DNA of 64,000 nucleotides, taken from contig CAZNAI010000003.1 of the NCBI GenBank assembly GCA_964571235.1, positions 434,001-498,000 of the forward strand. The letters are read 5' to 3'. Position 1 is the first letter of the stretch. Each line of letters opens with the position of its first letter. Under the pieces are notes generated by a model. It worked only from the letters and a program-made list of their open reading frames with translations. It did not search any database and was not told the DNA's origin. The position numbers were made by a program, and so were the translations under genes. The stretch comes from JACRAV01 sp964571235. Its GTDB lineage: Bacteria > Zixibacteria > MSB-5A5 > GN15 > FEB-12. Below are positions 17,858 through 27,582 of this stretch, piece after piece.

Positions 17858-20800
17858 TTAAATCCCAGGGTCGTTTGGAACCGGGCGAGTGATCCAAAAA
17901 TCCGATGGATACAACCGCTCGACTTTGAAATCACCTTCGGTTTGTTTTAACAGCGTTTCATACGACTGGAATTGCTTTTCTGGACCAATGATGAAATAGA
18001 GCGCGTCGGCCGCCTTCATCGACGCTGTCACATCCGGGCCGTAGCCGGGCAGAACCAATCCGTAAACTGATTCCATCCGCGACTGAATCTTATCGTAGAA
18101 ACTCGGGTCCTTGCGCAATTCGCCGATGGTCGACCGGAATTGGCGGACTTTGTCGGGAGTGAGGCCGTCGGTCAAATCGGCGGCCATCGACTCGCCGCGT
18201 TGCTCGTAGGTATCACCCGAGCGATTGAGCGCGTACGCCTGCGAGACCGCATAGTCGGCCAGCGACGGATCATTCGGCGCCTTCTTCAGCTCGCCAACTA
18301 CAAACGACATTGTCTGCGCCAGGTCAGGACACCGCTCGGCGTAATACAGAATACGGCCGTTCATTTCATTACTGCGAAGGCCGTTGGAATACGCCAGCCC
18401 GGCCCCCCATGTCTTCATGAACATCGAATGAGCGCCGCCGCCGCCGTACAGACGTGCGGAAACAAAGTTCAACAGTTTGTCCGGATCGGTGTCTTCCATC
18501 GAGGCGCACTCGGCGGTGTTTACGATTACTCCTGAGCGGGTGTTTTCGTTCACCAGTCCCACAAAGGTCGGTTCACCTTGTTCGCCGGTGCGATCGCCGA
18601 CATGTTTATTGATCACACTGGTGTTGGCATAGATTTGACGAATCGACGGCGTCTTGTCCAGTCGCTCAACTACACTTGCCAGCGCCGGCGCAATCTGCGC
18701 CTGACTGCGGCTCGACCCGATCACAAATCCGCGCACATTATCCTGCCGCAGTGTCATTGCCAGCACCGCTTTTATCTGATCCAGTGCCTGCTGAGCAGGG
18801 AAGCGGAAATCGGCGTCGATCTCTTTGCACAGATAACTCATGCCCGCTTTGAGCGAGGCATCCGGAATGTCCGGCAGTGACTGGCGCAGGTCCTTCATTG
18901 CATCCAGAATCACCGGCCCAATCTCCGGCTTGAAAGCAATTGCCTGAGTGGCCAGCGCGATCACCGGCTTTTCGGCCGCGGTAGTATCGGTCTTGTCGCC
19001 GATCATCACCGCCAGAAAATGCTCAATCTCGTCGCGTTTCATTCCACCAAACGCTCCGGCCAGTTGCGTCATGAAGCGGGAGAAACCGTCGCCCGCCGTC
19101 GGCGAACCCGACGGCCGCAATAACCACTTGAGCCGATGAAACATGTGAACTCGCGTCAAGAAGCTATTACAACTGAGCAGGAGCGGATTTTGTTGGCGCC
19201 AGTAATTGTAGACCGGGTTCTGCACCCAGCTTTCCTCCGAGCCGGACATCGTACTCCGCAGTTGCCCAAGCTGTTGATCGATCGCATCGCGCATCCGCGA
19301 AAGATTCTCAGCGCGCAGATCACTCTCGAATAGCGCACTTTGCATCCACTCCAGCGACCGCGCGATCTCGGCCGAGTCGCTTCCCGCGCCGCGCAATACC
19401 AGCTCAACCCGTCCTTTGCGATAGTTGATGCTGAAATACGCACTCAGCTCGCGGATTTCCCGGCGAATTCTCTCCGCCATTTCGTCATATGGTACCGCGG
19501 TTCCATTGTGAACGATGCCGATTTCGGTTAGGAAAATCGGCAGAGCGCTGGCATAAACTAAGAGCGATTCGGGAATAGTATTGAGATTGAACACCAGGCC
19601 GCTGGTCGCCGAGGTCATGTTCTCAAAAGTCGATTTCACCAGCGCCCCGCCACCGGGGAGCTTGTCGACTTTGTATTGGAGCGGATCATCAAGCGTCATC
19701 GGCGGATTTTCGACAAACGTCGGCATCGGTATTGTCGCGGCCACCGAATCGATTACGGCCGTATTGGCGTCGTATTCTTTCTTATACTTTGCAATAATGC
19801 CTGCGTGACTCGTGTCGCCATATTTTTGTCCCAAGTGCGCGATGAAATCCTCCACCCGTTGCGTGCGCTCAGCCTCACTAAGTTCAAGCTCTTTCGGATC
19901 GGGCTTCGCCGCGACACCGAAGGGCTTAAAGGCCAGCAACTTCCACGAGGCCAGATAATTCTTCCAGACATTCTGATCGAGTTTCGCCAGACTGTCGGCA
20001 AACGACAGCTCATCGGAGAGGATAAGTGAGCGGGTAAATCCACTGGTCTTGTGAAGGCGTTTGAGATGTTGCATCCATGCCGCGCCGGAACCGCGCTGAC
20101 CGAAACCCGGAGGAGTATTGAGGAATGTACGCAGGTCGCGACGTCGCTCGATTATCCGGTTCTGCACCCGCTGGTTGAATTCTTTAAGCTCCGGCGAGCC
20201 GTCGGCGTATCCGGCGACTGCCTGCATTTCCGTAAGAATCATTCCCCGCAGTGAATCGATCATTTGCGATGTCAGAAAATCGTTGCGAACATTGTCCAGA
20301 ACGACATACGATGCATGCCCCGGCTCGACATCCTGCCAGGAATAAATGGCAATGCTACCCGGATCGATCTTGCGCGTTTGCGAGTTGATAAAAGTCTTGT
20401 ATAAATTTGCGGTTTGTCCCGACGCGAGATTATCCATGAACAACTGCAATAGATAGAACTCGCGGTTGTCGCAGGCGATCTGCGGCGGCCAGGCATACAT
20501 GATCATCCCCGGCTCAGTGGCGTTTTGGTTCGGGAATGTCGTAATAGCGGTCGATCCGGCTGTACCCGGCTTCGGTTTGGGCATGAAATCTTCGATAATG
20601 GCCGGGTCGGCGTTGGCCAGTTTAGGGCAATTCGGTTCCAGCCGCTTGAACATATCAGCCAGTTTCTGCAGGCAAACGTCGACCGGGACATCGTCGGCAA
20701 TCGACACCACCGCACCCATATTATTCAAATGATAATTGGCGGCATGAAAGTCGCGGAGATTCTGCGGTGTCATTGTTCGGATGGCCGGCGGATACCCACC

Positions 20801-21469
20801 GGCATCGTAACTCATCGGATGATCCTTCCCCCAGACCAACTGGCCGACCTCACGGGACATCATTCCCCACGGCGACTCGAAACCGCGTACCATCTCGTTA
20901 TAGACTGTCCCTTTTTCCTCAAGCCGCCAGCCGCCGTCGGCGGTTTCGGCCAGACCGAAATTGCGGACTTCGCGTCGTATATCTTCATCGGAATAGGTTG
21001 GGTGCAAAAGCGCTGAGAGCTTGGCCTCGAACAACTCAAAAAAGACATTTGCGCCGGCCGACGTATTGAAGCTATAGCAGGTTTGCATCTGCATCGTGAA
21101 CGCGGAACTCTCGCCCAAACGCATTTCCTCAAGCGACGCGACATACCGACCTTTTGTCCCTTTTCCAAGGAGCAAATGTTCCAGTGTGTGTGGCTCACCT
21201 TGATCGGAGGGCGGCGTCGAATTAAACCACATGAACGCCTGCGGCAACGATTGAATGCGCAGAACATCGAGCACAAATCCGCTCGGTTCGTGGCGGAATC
21301 GAGCGCCCACTCGATCACCCAATTCGTTTACATAGACACATTCGGTTGTGAACGAAGAGATGGTTTGCTTTTCGGCGAGTTTATCAAAGAACGGATCGGC
21401 GCTGACGGCCGAAACTACTGCCAAGAGCACTACCAAACAGCGCAGTACTGCGCGCGAGTACGTTCTCAT
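17858..21469 (-). CDS. Large secreted M16 (presequence-protease-like) zinc metallopeptidase
   Basis: 1203 aa from the ATG at 21469, which starts a signal peptide (MRTYSRAVLRCLVVLLAVVSAVSA) and has GGAAGGA upstream. The inverted zinc motif HxxEH is present (HTLEH, residues 94-98), with a candidate third ligand in EDIRREV (E162 or E167), as in M16 enzymes. The layout, two long M16 halves joined by a helical linker, fits the M16C/PreP type. At ~1200 aa it is longer than usual for that group (about 950-1050). These enzymes enclose and degrade peptides. The signal peptide indicates a periplasmic or external site, so a role in removing peptides after export is possible. It has its own terminator and carries no dockerin tag. 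Confidence 0.85.
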   Translation of the reverse strand: MRTYSRAVLRCLVVLLAVVSAVSADPFFDKLAEKQTISSFTTECVYVNELGDRVGARFRHEPSGFVLDVLRIQSLPQAFMWFNSTPPSDQGEPHTLEHLLLGKGTKGRYVASLEEMRLGESSAFTMQMQTCYSFNTSAGANVFFELFEAKLSALLHPTYSDEDIRREVRNFGLAETADGGWRLEEKGTVYNEMVRGFESPWGMMSREVGQLVWGKDHPMSYDAGGYPPAIRTMTPQNLRDFHAANYHLNNMGAVVSIADDVPVDVCLQKLADMFKRLEPNCPKLANADPAIIEDFMPKPKPGTAGSTAITTFPNQNATEPGMIMYAWPPQIACDNREFYLLQLFMDNLASGQTANLYKTFINSQTRKIDPGSIAIYSWQDVEPGHASYVVLDNVRNDFLTSQMIDSLRGMILTEMQAVAGYADGSPELKEFNQRVQNRIIERRRDLRTFLNTPPGFGQRGSGAAWMQHLKRLHKTSGFTRSLILSDELSFADSLAKLDQNVWKNYLASWKLLAFKPFGVAAKPDPKELELSEAERTQRVEDFIAHLGQKYGDTSHAGIIAKYKKEYDANTAVIDSVAATIPMPTFVENPPMTLDDPLQYKVDKLPGGGALVKSTFENMTSATSGLVFNLNTIPESLLVYASALPIFLTEIGIVHNGTAVPYDEMAERIRREIRELSAYFSINYRKGRVELVLRGAGSDSAEIARSLEWMQSALFESDLRAENLSRMRDAIDQQLGQLRSTMSGSEESWVQNPVYNYWRQQNPLLLSCNSFLTRVHMFHRLKWLLRPSGSPTAGDGFSRFMTQLAGAFGGMKRDEIEHFLAVMIGDKTDTTAAEKPVIALATQAIAFKPEIGPVILDAMKDLRQSLPDIPDASLKAGMSYLCKEIDADFRFPAQQALDQIKAVLAMTLRQDNVRGFVIGSSRSQAQIAPALASVVERLDKTPSIRQIYANTSVINKHVGDRTGEQGEPTFVGLVNENTRSGVIVNTAECASMEDTDPDKLLNFVSARLYGGGGAHSMFMKTWGAGLAYSNGLRSNEMNGRILYYAERCPDLAQTMSFVVGELKKAPNDPSLADYAVSQAYALNRSGDTYEQRGESMAADLTDGLTPDKVRQFRSTIGELRKDPSFYDKIQSRMESVYGLVLPGYGPDVTASMKAADALYFIIGPEKQFQSYETLLKQTEGDFKVERLYPSDFWITRPVPNDPGI

Positions 21470-21594
21470 GCGGTCGGGTCCTTCCAAATACGGCCGTGTC
21501 GGCCACTGGGTTGTTGCTTGTTCATTGTAGTATAGCATACGTACGGCGGCCGCGAAAGTAAACGGCTTGCTGGCGGGATTCTATTCTAAAAGAA

Positions 21595-21620
21595 AGCCAC
21601 ACAGGATACCCTGTGTGGCT
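21595..21620 (-). terminator. Rho-independent terminator
   Basis: On the minus strand the 11-bp perfect stem AGCCACACAGG/CCTGTGTGGCT with a 4-nt loop is followed by TTCTTTTAG. It lies 22 nt past the stop of the dockerin gene at 21643. Confidence 0.85.
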
Positions 21621-21642
21621 CTTAAGACAACAAAAGTCGTTC

Positions 21643-22761
21643 TCAGAAACAAGGAGCCGGAGGTGTGTATGATACGTACAGAAAGTCGATGATGGCCGAC
21701 AAGTCGGCTATGTCAACATTTCTGCCTGTATCGCCATCGATGTTCGCCTCACCCCAACAACAGAGGGGCGAAAACGATATGTACAGATAGTCGATGAGCG
21801 CGGAAATATCCGAAATGTCCACACCGTCGGAGGGATCGCAATCGACGTTCCCGGAATTCCCCTGGCAACATAGTGTCAGACCAACATTACAGCAGGTTGG
21901 ATAAGGATACGGCCACGGCAAGAATACCGGCAGTCCGATCACGAAATAGTCTCCGTAGATCTGCGCATCTACCTTGTCCATTACGCAGTCGGCGTTGAAA
22001 TCATAGTGATATAACGAATCCGGTGCATCTAACATGCCCGCAATAACCTTCATCCCATACACGTAGTCCGCAACGGTCAGCACTATTCCGTCGGTGTTCA
22101 AATCGCCATCGGCAAAGCAAGTAGTGTGGCCGACATGCACCGCGCCGGGCCGGGCCTTGATTTTGTTGGTGTCCAGAACGGCCATTCCGCCAACGGTATC
22201 GGCCCACGGAATCGTCGTCCCCTGCGGGGTTGAGAAATCAAAGCCGAAGGACATGTTAGACTTGATAAGCACGTTTACCGTTGGATTGGTCATTGTGTCT
22301 GTTCCCGGCAGTATCTCATAGGGAATACTCAGTAATCTACGTGGTGAACTGGATGGTTCAAACCCGCGCTGATGGGGGGCGGAAAAATCAAATTCAGCCA
22401 ATGCGACGATTCTGACATCTGCACCGCCCCCGCCGACTGAACGAACGGTGAGAAGCTCCCATCCGTTGATCACACTGCCATTAGCGGTATCAACTTGATA
22501 TTCGGGAGGCGTAGCCGGCAGGAATCTGATAATGTCCGGCCGATCCAATTGAAGCCAGAGGACAAATCCGGCCACCGTATCGACGTGATTAGTGATGAAC
22601 ACCGGCAGATTGCCATAAGGTGGTAGTGGACCGAAGTGCTCGAAATCATCGACGGTCACCTCAAGGCGCACCGTCTGAGCCGACGTAGTGGAAACTACGC
22701 AAGCAACCAGGGCCAGCATCCCGATTACTTTCAGTGAACCGCGGAACACACAGGACAGCAT
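21643..22761 (-). CDS. Secreted protein with two dockerin-like modules
   Basis: 372 aa from the ATG at 22761 (GAGAGGAGAGACAC upstream; signal peptide MLSCVFRGSLKVIGMLALVAC). Residues ~30-205 form a beta-rich domain of about cohesin size (LEVTVDDFEHFG, VAGFVLWLQLDRPDIIRF), but I cannot assign it as a cohesin. A first dockerin-like pair occurs at ~210-275 (DLNTDG...VADYVYGMKVIAG and DFNADCVMDKVDAQIYGDYF). A second, of the local DISALIDYLYISF type, ends the protein. Two modules in one protein are unusual in this cluster. If the N-terminal domain binds dockerins this would be a scaffolding protein, which is worth a structural test. Confidence 0.75.
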   Translation of the reverse strand: MLSCVFRGSLKVIGMLALVACVVSTTSAQTVRLEVTVDDFEHFGPLPPYGNLPVFITNHVDTVAGFVLWLQLDRPDIIRFLPATPPEYQVDTANGSVINGWELLTVRSVGGGGADVRIVALAEFDFSAPHQRGFEPSSSPRRLLSIPYEILPGTDTMTNPTVNVLIKSNMSFGFDFSTPQGTTIPWADTVGGMAVLDTNKIKARPGAVHVGHTTCFADGDLNTDGIVLTVADYVYGMKVIAGMLDAPDSLYHYDFNADCVMDKVDAQIYGDYFVIGLPVFLPWPYPYPTCCNVGLTLCCQGNSGNVDCDPSDGVDISDISALIDYLYISFSPLCCWGEANIDGDTGRNVDIADLSAIIDFLYVSYTPPAPCF

Positions 22762-22956
22762 GTGTCTCTCCTCTCTCATTGAGTCAAGCGAATTGCGAAA
22801 ATACAGTAAGTAGCAATCAGGGCTACGATTGTGCGAGTATTGGCAATTGGGCCTGTCGCGGACAGGAGCGGAGAAGGATGGGCAACAGGCGCGATTCTAG
22901 ATGCAAATATAAATGATCGGGACATTCTCAGCAACCGGAAACTACTGCAAACGAAA

Positions 22957-22982
22957 GAGGACTCTCCCGGTGGAGAATCCTC
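22957..22982 (-). terminator. Probable terminator of the M4 peptidase gene
   Basis: An 11-bp stem with one central mismatch (GAGGACTCTCC / GGAGAATCCTC) and a 4-nt loop. On the minus strand it is followed by TTTCGTTT, about 30 nt past the stop of the gene at 23013. Confidence 0.7.
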
Positions 22983-23012
22983 AATTAGATTATCGTTAGA
23001 AAATGGCCTGTG

Positions 23013-25946
23013 CTACTGGCATGGAGCCGGCGGCGTAAACGAGATGTACAGATAGTCGATCAAGGCCGAAAGATCGGCGATGTCAATACCGCCAGCGCCG
23101 TCGGTGTTGGCTTCGGCAACGCAACACGGCGGCGCGAACGTGATATACAGATAATCGATCAACGACGTAAGATCTGCAATATCCGTGAGATCCAGAGGAT
23201 CACAGTCAACATTGCCGCTCAAACCGGCGCAACATCCGATCGGATTAATCTCCGCGAGAAGCGGTCCAAGACCGGCGCTTCCCGTACTTGAATAGAGAAA
23301 CGCCATTCGGTAATGCGCCGTATCGGTTGGGCCAAGTGTTTGCTGGCCGAGCGTCAGCAAGGTCGACCAATCTAACTGGGTGCCGCCCGTCACATTGCTT
23401 ACCGCCGCCAGCTCCTTGTAGGCTTCCCCTTTGGTGTAGCCATTGTAAATCAGAGCGGGATTGCTGATCGCCCGCAGATTTCTGGGTGTGCCGTCCAACT
23501 GCACCAAAGCGCACGCGATTGTATTTCCTGCGTCGGTCGCATAGATCATTTTGTTGGCAACGTCGACTGAAACCAGATTGCTCGACGAGACATTAATATC
23601 CCAGTCGCACTGGATGCCGGTAGTGATTGTCACCGACGGATCGCACGGATTGGTCAGCCAGTAATCAACCGCCAGATAGCTACAACCCGGCACATTGGTC
23701 GGTTCAATCTGGTAGCGCACTTTGCCGTAAATCCGGCCGTCGCCCGTGACAAAGCGGACTGTGGCCAAAGAATCACCACCGATCGAGACCGATCGGACAA
23801 ATGAATCCACCGACGTGAAATTGGTCGGATCATACAAGTGCCAGTAGACAGTGGTATCTCCGCCGGCCGCTCGGCCGATCAGGAGTGACCCGGCAAACAG
23901 GGTGTTGTTTCCACTTTTCGTGAAAGAACGAACGCCCGGATCGGTGAACAGGCCGGCGGTCAGGCACGACGACGACATACTGGTGGTATCCAGCGGCGCC
24001 GCAATGTACCCAATACTCGACGCGACCGGAACCCGCAGTACTGGTGTTGCCACAGCCGAGGTATACACGATCACCGTGTCGTACACATTGCCCAAATCAC
24101 ACAATGTAGCTGAAGTAGCGTCGGCGCGAATCGTAAACGCCGTGCTCATCCCAGCCGGAATGGTCACAGGCGTGGAACCGAGCACGATCACTTTGTTCTG
24201 AGCAGTCTTGATTGAATCAACCGAGATGCTTGCCGCGCGACGATTGAGCACCAACAACGTAGAATCAGCCAACTGGCCGATTTGTAAAGGGAGAGCTGGA
24301 ATATTATCCGGGCGGACAAAGACCAATCCAAATCCGACCGAGTCAAGCGCCATGGTTGTGGCGGCCAGCTCAGGGCTCCCGGCGCCGTACAAATCTTCGG
24401 CTGACTGACAGAGCATATCGGCCCAGAATTGCAGTGATGTCGAGGGGGTCATATATGTTGTCAGATTGCGATACCAAATCTGCTCGGCCTTTTCGCGCGT
24501 GATAGCGGTCGACACGATGTATCCCGCCCGATTGGGAATGCCGGAATTGATATGCACGCCGCCGTTGTCGGTGGTCGTTACCACATACTCACTCAGATGC
24601 GCCGGCTGGTAGCCAAATGGATACCTCGTGGGGTTCGGCCCCAAGTGCGGGTTCTGCATATTGCGAAGATATCCCGGAGAGCTGATTCGGATATTGTCGC
24701 CAATCAGCCAGGTGGTTCGGTCGATCATGTTGCCGAAAAAGTCCGACATCGACTCATTAAGCGCCCCGGATTCATTTTGATATATGAGATTGGCGGTTTT
24801 CTCAGTGACGCCGTGCGTCAATTCATGGCCGACCACATCGGGGTCGCCGGAAAACGGCCTATAGTTGACACCGTCGCCGTCGGCAAAAGTAATCGATGAT
24901 CCGTTCCAGTACGCATTGTTGACATACACCGAGTCGTGTACGTTGGCAACGATTGTCATTCCCAGGCCGTCAATGCTGTTCCGGCCAAACGTAGAGAGAT
25001 AGTAATTGTATGTCTGGTCGCAGTAGTAGTGGGCTGACACGGCCGTTCTGAAATTGGTGTTGTCGCTGAATATGTTGTCGTCGTTCAGATCGGTGACTAT
25101 TGGTCCACCCTTAAACAAATTCCAATAGGTGACAATCACTCCCTGCAAATTGCTGATCGGCGGCGTGTACATCGGCTGGGTCGCGTCGATCAACAGATAG
25201 TCGGGCCCGATCTGATATGTCTGGAGCGTGAAGTTATTCAAGTTGACATCAGTTCCTGAACCGACCGCCGGGCCGTCAAAGTGAATGTCATTGTACTTAT
25301 TAAGCACTGCGCCGGTCTTGGCGTCGACAAAGACGCGATACCTGATCCCGCCGGTGGTCGTACCGTAGATGGTGACCAGCCAGGCCAGTTTCGCCCGGCC
25401 GTTATCGGGATAGACAAGCAATTCTGATTCTGGGCGAACAGCGAAATCTCCGATTTCGGATTGGGCCGCTTGATACGCGGTTACTTCAGCGGCCGGCGAT
25501 GCCACTGTCGGCGCGATAGAAATATCCGGCGAGGCGATAGTCTGGCCGGCAACCATGTATATATCTTCGTCGGCTCCAAAGTGGATTATTTTCTGGCAAC
25601 CCCAAACGCGTAACCCCTCGTGCATCTGGTCAAATCGCAGATGCGCCATTCCGAGTTGATCGGTCTCTTCGCGCACGAGCCGCAGTTCAGTTCTGGGATC
25701 ACGTAGCCCGAACAAATCAGTTCGCGATGCGACAAAATCGACCGCCCGAATTTCTCGCCGGTCAGATTTGTTGGTCGCGAATCGTCCGGTCACCGTTTCG
25801 GCTGTCCCGCGCATCGGGTCAGTCACGATCTTGGGCGATGCCTGGCGGCTTGCCGTCGGTGCGCCGCCTGAGGCGTTCTTGGCAGATTGAACCGCTCCGC
25901 TTGTCAGTAGCAATGCGCAAAGCGCCGTGATCAAAACTTGTCGCAT
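23013..25946 (-). CDS. M4 (thermolysin-like) metallopeptidase with dockerin-like tail
   Basis: 977 aa from the ATG at 25946 (AAAGGAC upstream; signal peptide MRQVLITALCALLLTSGAVQS). An FTP/PepSY-like propeptide follows (~40-215, e.g. LRFDQMHEGLRVWG). The catalytic domain carries the M4 signature HELTH (374-378) with the downstream third-ligand motif GALNESMSD. The substrate-side VHINSGIPNRAGY is also present. After the catalytic domain come beta-rich domains, including an Ig-like one, and a C-terminal paired dockerin-like module. It should be a secreted protease activated by removal of its propeptide. It sits alone between its terminator and the divergent porin gene. Confidence 0.92.
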   Translation of the reverse strand: MRQVLITALCALLLTSGAVQSAKNASGGAPTASRQASPKIVTDPMRGTAETVTGRFATNKSDRREIRAVDFVASRTDLFGLRDPRTELRLVREETDQLGMAHLRFDQMHEGLRVWGCQKIIHFGADEDIYMVAGQTIASPDISIAPTVASPAAEVTAYQAAQSEIGDFAVRPESELLVYPDNGRAKLAWLVTIYGTTTGGIRYRVFVDAKTGAVLNKYNDIHFDGPAVGSGTDVNLNNFTLQTYQIGPDYLLIDATQPMYTPPISNLQGVIVTYWNLFKGGPIVTDLNDDNIFSDNTNFRTAVSAHYYCDQTYNYYLSTFGRNSIDGLGMTIVANVHDSVYVNNAYWNGSSITFADGDGVNYRPFSGDPDVVGHELTHGVTEKTANLIYQNESGALNESMSDFFGNMIDRTTWLIGDNIRISSPGYLRNMQNPHLGPNPTRYPFGYQPAHLSEYVVTTTDNGGVHINSGIPNRAGYIVSTAITREKAEQIWYRNLTTYMTPSTSLQFWADMLCQSAEDLYGAGSPELAATTMALDSVGFGLVFVRPDNIPALPLQIGQLADSTLLVLNRRAASISVDSIKTAQNKVIVLGSTPVTIPAGMSTAFTIRADATSATLCDLGNVYDTVIVYTSAVATPVLRVPVASSIGYIAAPLDTTSMSSSCLTAGLFTDPGVRSFTKSGNNTLFAGSLLIGRAAGGDTTVYWHLYDPTNFTSVDSFVRSVSIGGDSLATVRFVTGDGRIYGKVRYQIEPTNVPGCSYLAVDYWLTNPCDPSVTITTGIQCDWDINVSSSNLVSVDVANKMIYATDAGNTIACALVQLDGTPRNLRAISNPALIYNGYTKGEAYKELAAVSNVTGGTQLDWSTLLTLGQQTLGPTDTAHYRMAFLYSSTGSAGLGPLLAEINPIGCCAGLSGNVDCDPLDLTDIADLTSLIDYLYITFAPPCCVAEANTDGAGGIDIADLSALIDYLYISFTPPAPCQ

Positions 25947-26268
25947 GTACAGTGTCCTTTCAACAGATGAGTACCAGATGTCGGCCTTTGGGCGGTAAGG
26001 GATCAAAGGCGGCAACTCTGAAATATACCGTAACTCATTGATTTGTCAACGGGTATGGCGGTCACGACTATCAATTCGATTGATTCGGAAATACTCAACA
26101 CGACAAGCATTCACTAATTCGGATTAGCTTAATCCTCATATGAACAATGGGTCTTCATAACACAAATCTAACCTAAAACTCGCTTTGTTGAAACGCGCAC
26201 CCGACAATTTCACGGTTCAGTTAGAGGTGTGTGAACTGTTTGTGAAGTGTCTAACAGGAAGGAAGAAA
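25947..26268. promoter_or_regulatory. Divergent promoter region with inverted repeat and 11-bp direct repeat
   Basis: AT-rich 322-bp region between the M4 peptidase and the porin. It contains an inverted repeat GGATTA-GCT-TAATCC (26121-26135). Close to the porin start there is a direct repeat TGTGAACTGT / TGTGAAGTGT (26230-26239, 26241-26250) with an 11-bp period, the spacing used by OmpR/PhoB-family regulators. The direct repeat is only 19 nt from the ATG, closer than a usual activator site, so the assignment is tentative. Confidence 0.3.
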
Positions 26269-27558
26269 ATGAAGAAGAGCACTGTATGGACGACAGCGGC
26301 AGTGGTGTGCCTGCTTGTCGGCCGTAGTTGGGGGCAAACCGCTGAGGACTCACTCAAAGAAGAGGTTCAAGGAGTGAAAGATCGGCTTGAGGGCGTCGCA
26401 GAAAATCTGAACACGCTTAACACCGACGTCTCACAATTGAAATGGTTCAAATTTTCCGGCTACCTTCAGGCCCGATATGAGTACAATGATTCGTCAAAGA
26501 ACAAAAACGTACTCGATGACTATAGCAAGAACTACAATGCCGAGAATTTCTACATTCGGCGAGGTCGCCTGAAAGTGACCATGCAACCGGCGCCGTCGAG
26601 CAAGTTTGTGTTTTACCTGGATGCCTCAAAGAACACCGTTTCGCTCAAAGAAGCGTATGTGGAATTGATGAAATCGCATAAGAGGCACACGTTCACATTC
26701 ACCGCCGGCCAGTTCAATTACCCATTCGGATACGAAATAGAGTACTCGTCATCCAAGCGCGACTTTCCGGAACGTTCGCTGGCTGAAAACAAACTGTTCA
26801 AGGGTGAGCGTGACCGCGGCGTGAATTTCATGTGGACCGCGCCCAAGTATGTACGGTTCAATATCGGCCTGGTGCAGGGTTACGGAATCGATGGCGACGG
26901 CAAGAGCGCACCGTCGTGGTACGACCCGACTGATGCGAAAGATGTTATCGCGCGTGGAAAAGTGTCGCTTGGGAGTCTCGACTTTGGTCTATCGGGATAC
27001 TGGGGAAAGACCTCGATACCGGGGACCTCTGCGGTGGCGGCCAAACCGGGAGTGAGCACCTGGTACGACGCCGACGGTGATCAGACAATCGATCCGGGCG
27101 AAGTAACAACCACTGCGCCTGTTGCGGCGGTGGCGGCCAAGCAAGGATTTGAGAAAGACAAGACCCGCTACGGATTCGATGCCCAGTACTATCTGGACAT
27201 TCTCCCGCTCGGCGGAACCGGAATTCGCGCGGAGACCTACTTTGCCAAAGACTACAACAAGAGTGTGACCGCCGATTCACTCGCTCGCGAGACCGGATGG
27301 TACCTCTGGTTGTCGCAGAATTTGGGGAAGAAATTCGCGACCGCCGTTCGGTACGACTACTGGGATCCCAATAAGGACAAGAATGACGACGCGACCGGCA
27401 CGCTCTCGCTGGCGGCGCATTATTACTGGGATAACAATGTGCGGATTACGGCCGCCTATGACATGCCACACCTTCTGAAAGGTAAGAGCACATTTTCCGC
27501 GGTCGACAACGACCTGAAAGACAACCGGTTCACCCTGCAGTTCCAATTCGTCATATAA
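26269..27558 (+). CDS. Phosphate-selective porin (OprP/OprO-like)
   Basis: 429 aa from the ATG at 26269 (AGGAAGGAAG upstream; signal peptide MKKSTVWTTAAVVCLLVGRSWGQ). Residues ~25-62 form a short coiled coil (EEVQGVKDRLEGVAENLNTL), as at the N-terminus of trimeric porins of this group. The remainder is an outer-membrane beta-barrel with alternating aromatic strands (FSGYLQARYEY, FYIRRGRLKVTM, AGQFNYPFGYE) ending in FTLQFQFVI, with an aromatic third from the end. An unusual EF-hand-like loop (DADGDQTIDPGE) sits in a surface loop. It lies 24 nt upstream of pstS, which supports phosphate or another oxyanion as the substrate. Confidence 0.85.
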   Translation: MKKSTVWTTAAVVCLLVGRSWGQTAEDSLKEEVQGVKDRLEGVAENLNTLNTDVSQLKWFKFSGYLQARYEYNDSSKNKNVLDDYSKNYNAENFYIRRGRLKVTMQPAPSSKFVFYLDASKNTVSLKEAYVELMKSHKRHTFTFTAGQFNYPFGYEIEYSSSKRDFPERSLAENKLFKGERDRGVNFMWTAPKYVRFNIGLVQGYGIDGDGKSAPSWYDPTDAKDVIARGKVSLGSLDFGLSGYWGKTSIPGTSAVAAKPGVSTWYDADGDQTIDPGEVTTTAPVAAVAAKQGFEKDKTRYGFDAQYYLDILPLGGTGIRAETYFAKDYNKSVTADSLARETGWYLWLSQNLGKKFATAVRYDYWDPNKDKNDDATGTLSLAAHYYWDNNVRITAAYDMPHLLKGKSTFSAVDNDLKDNRFTLQFQFVI

Positions 27559-27582
27559 GATAGACACAAAGGAGAAATACAT

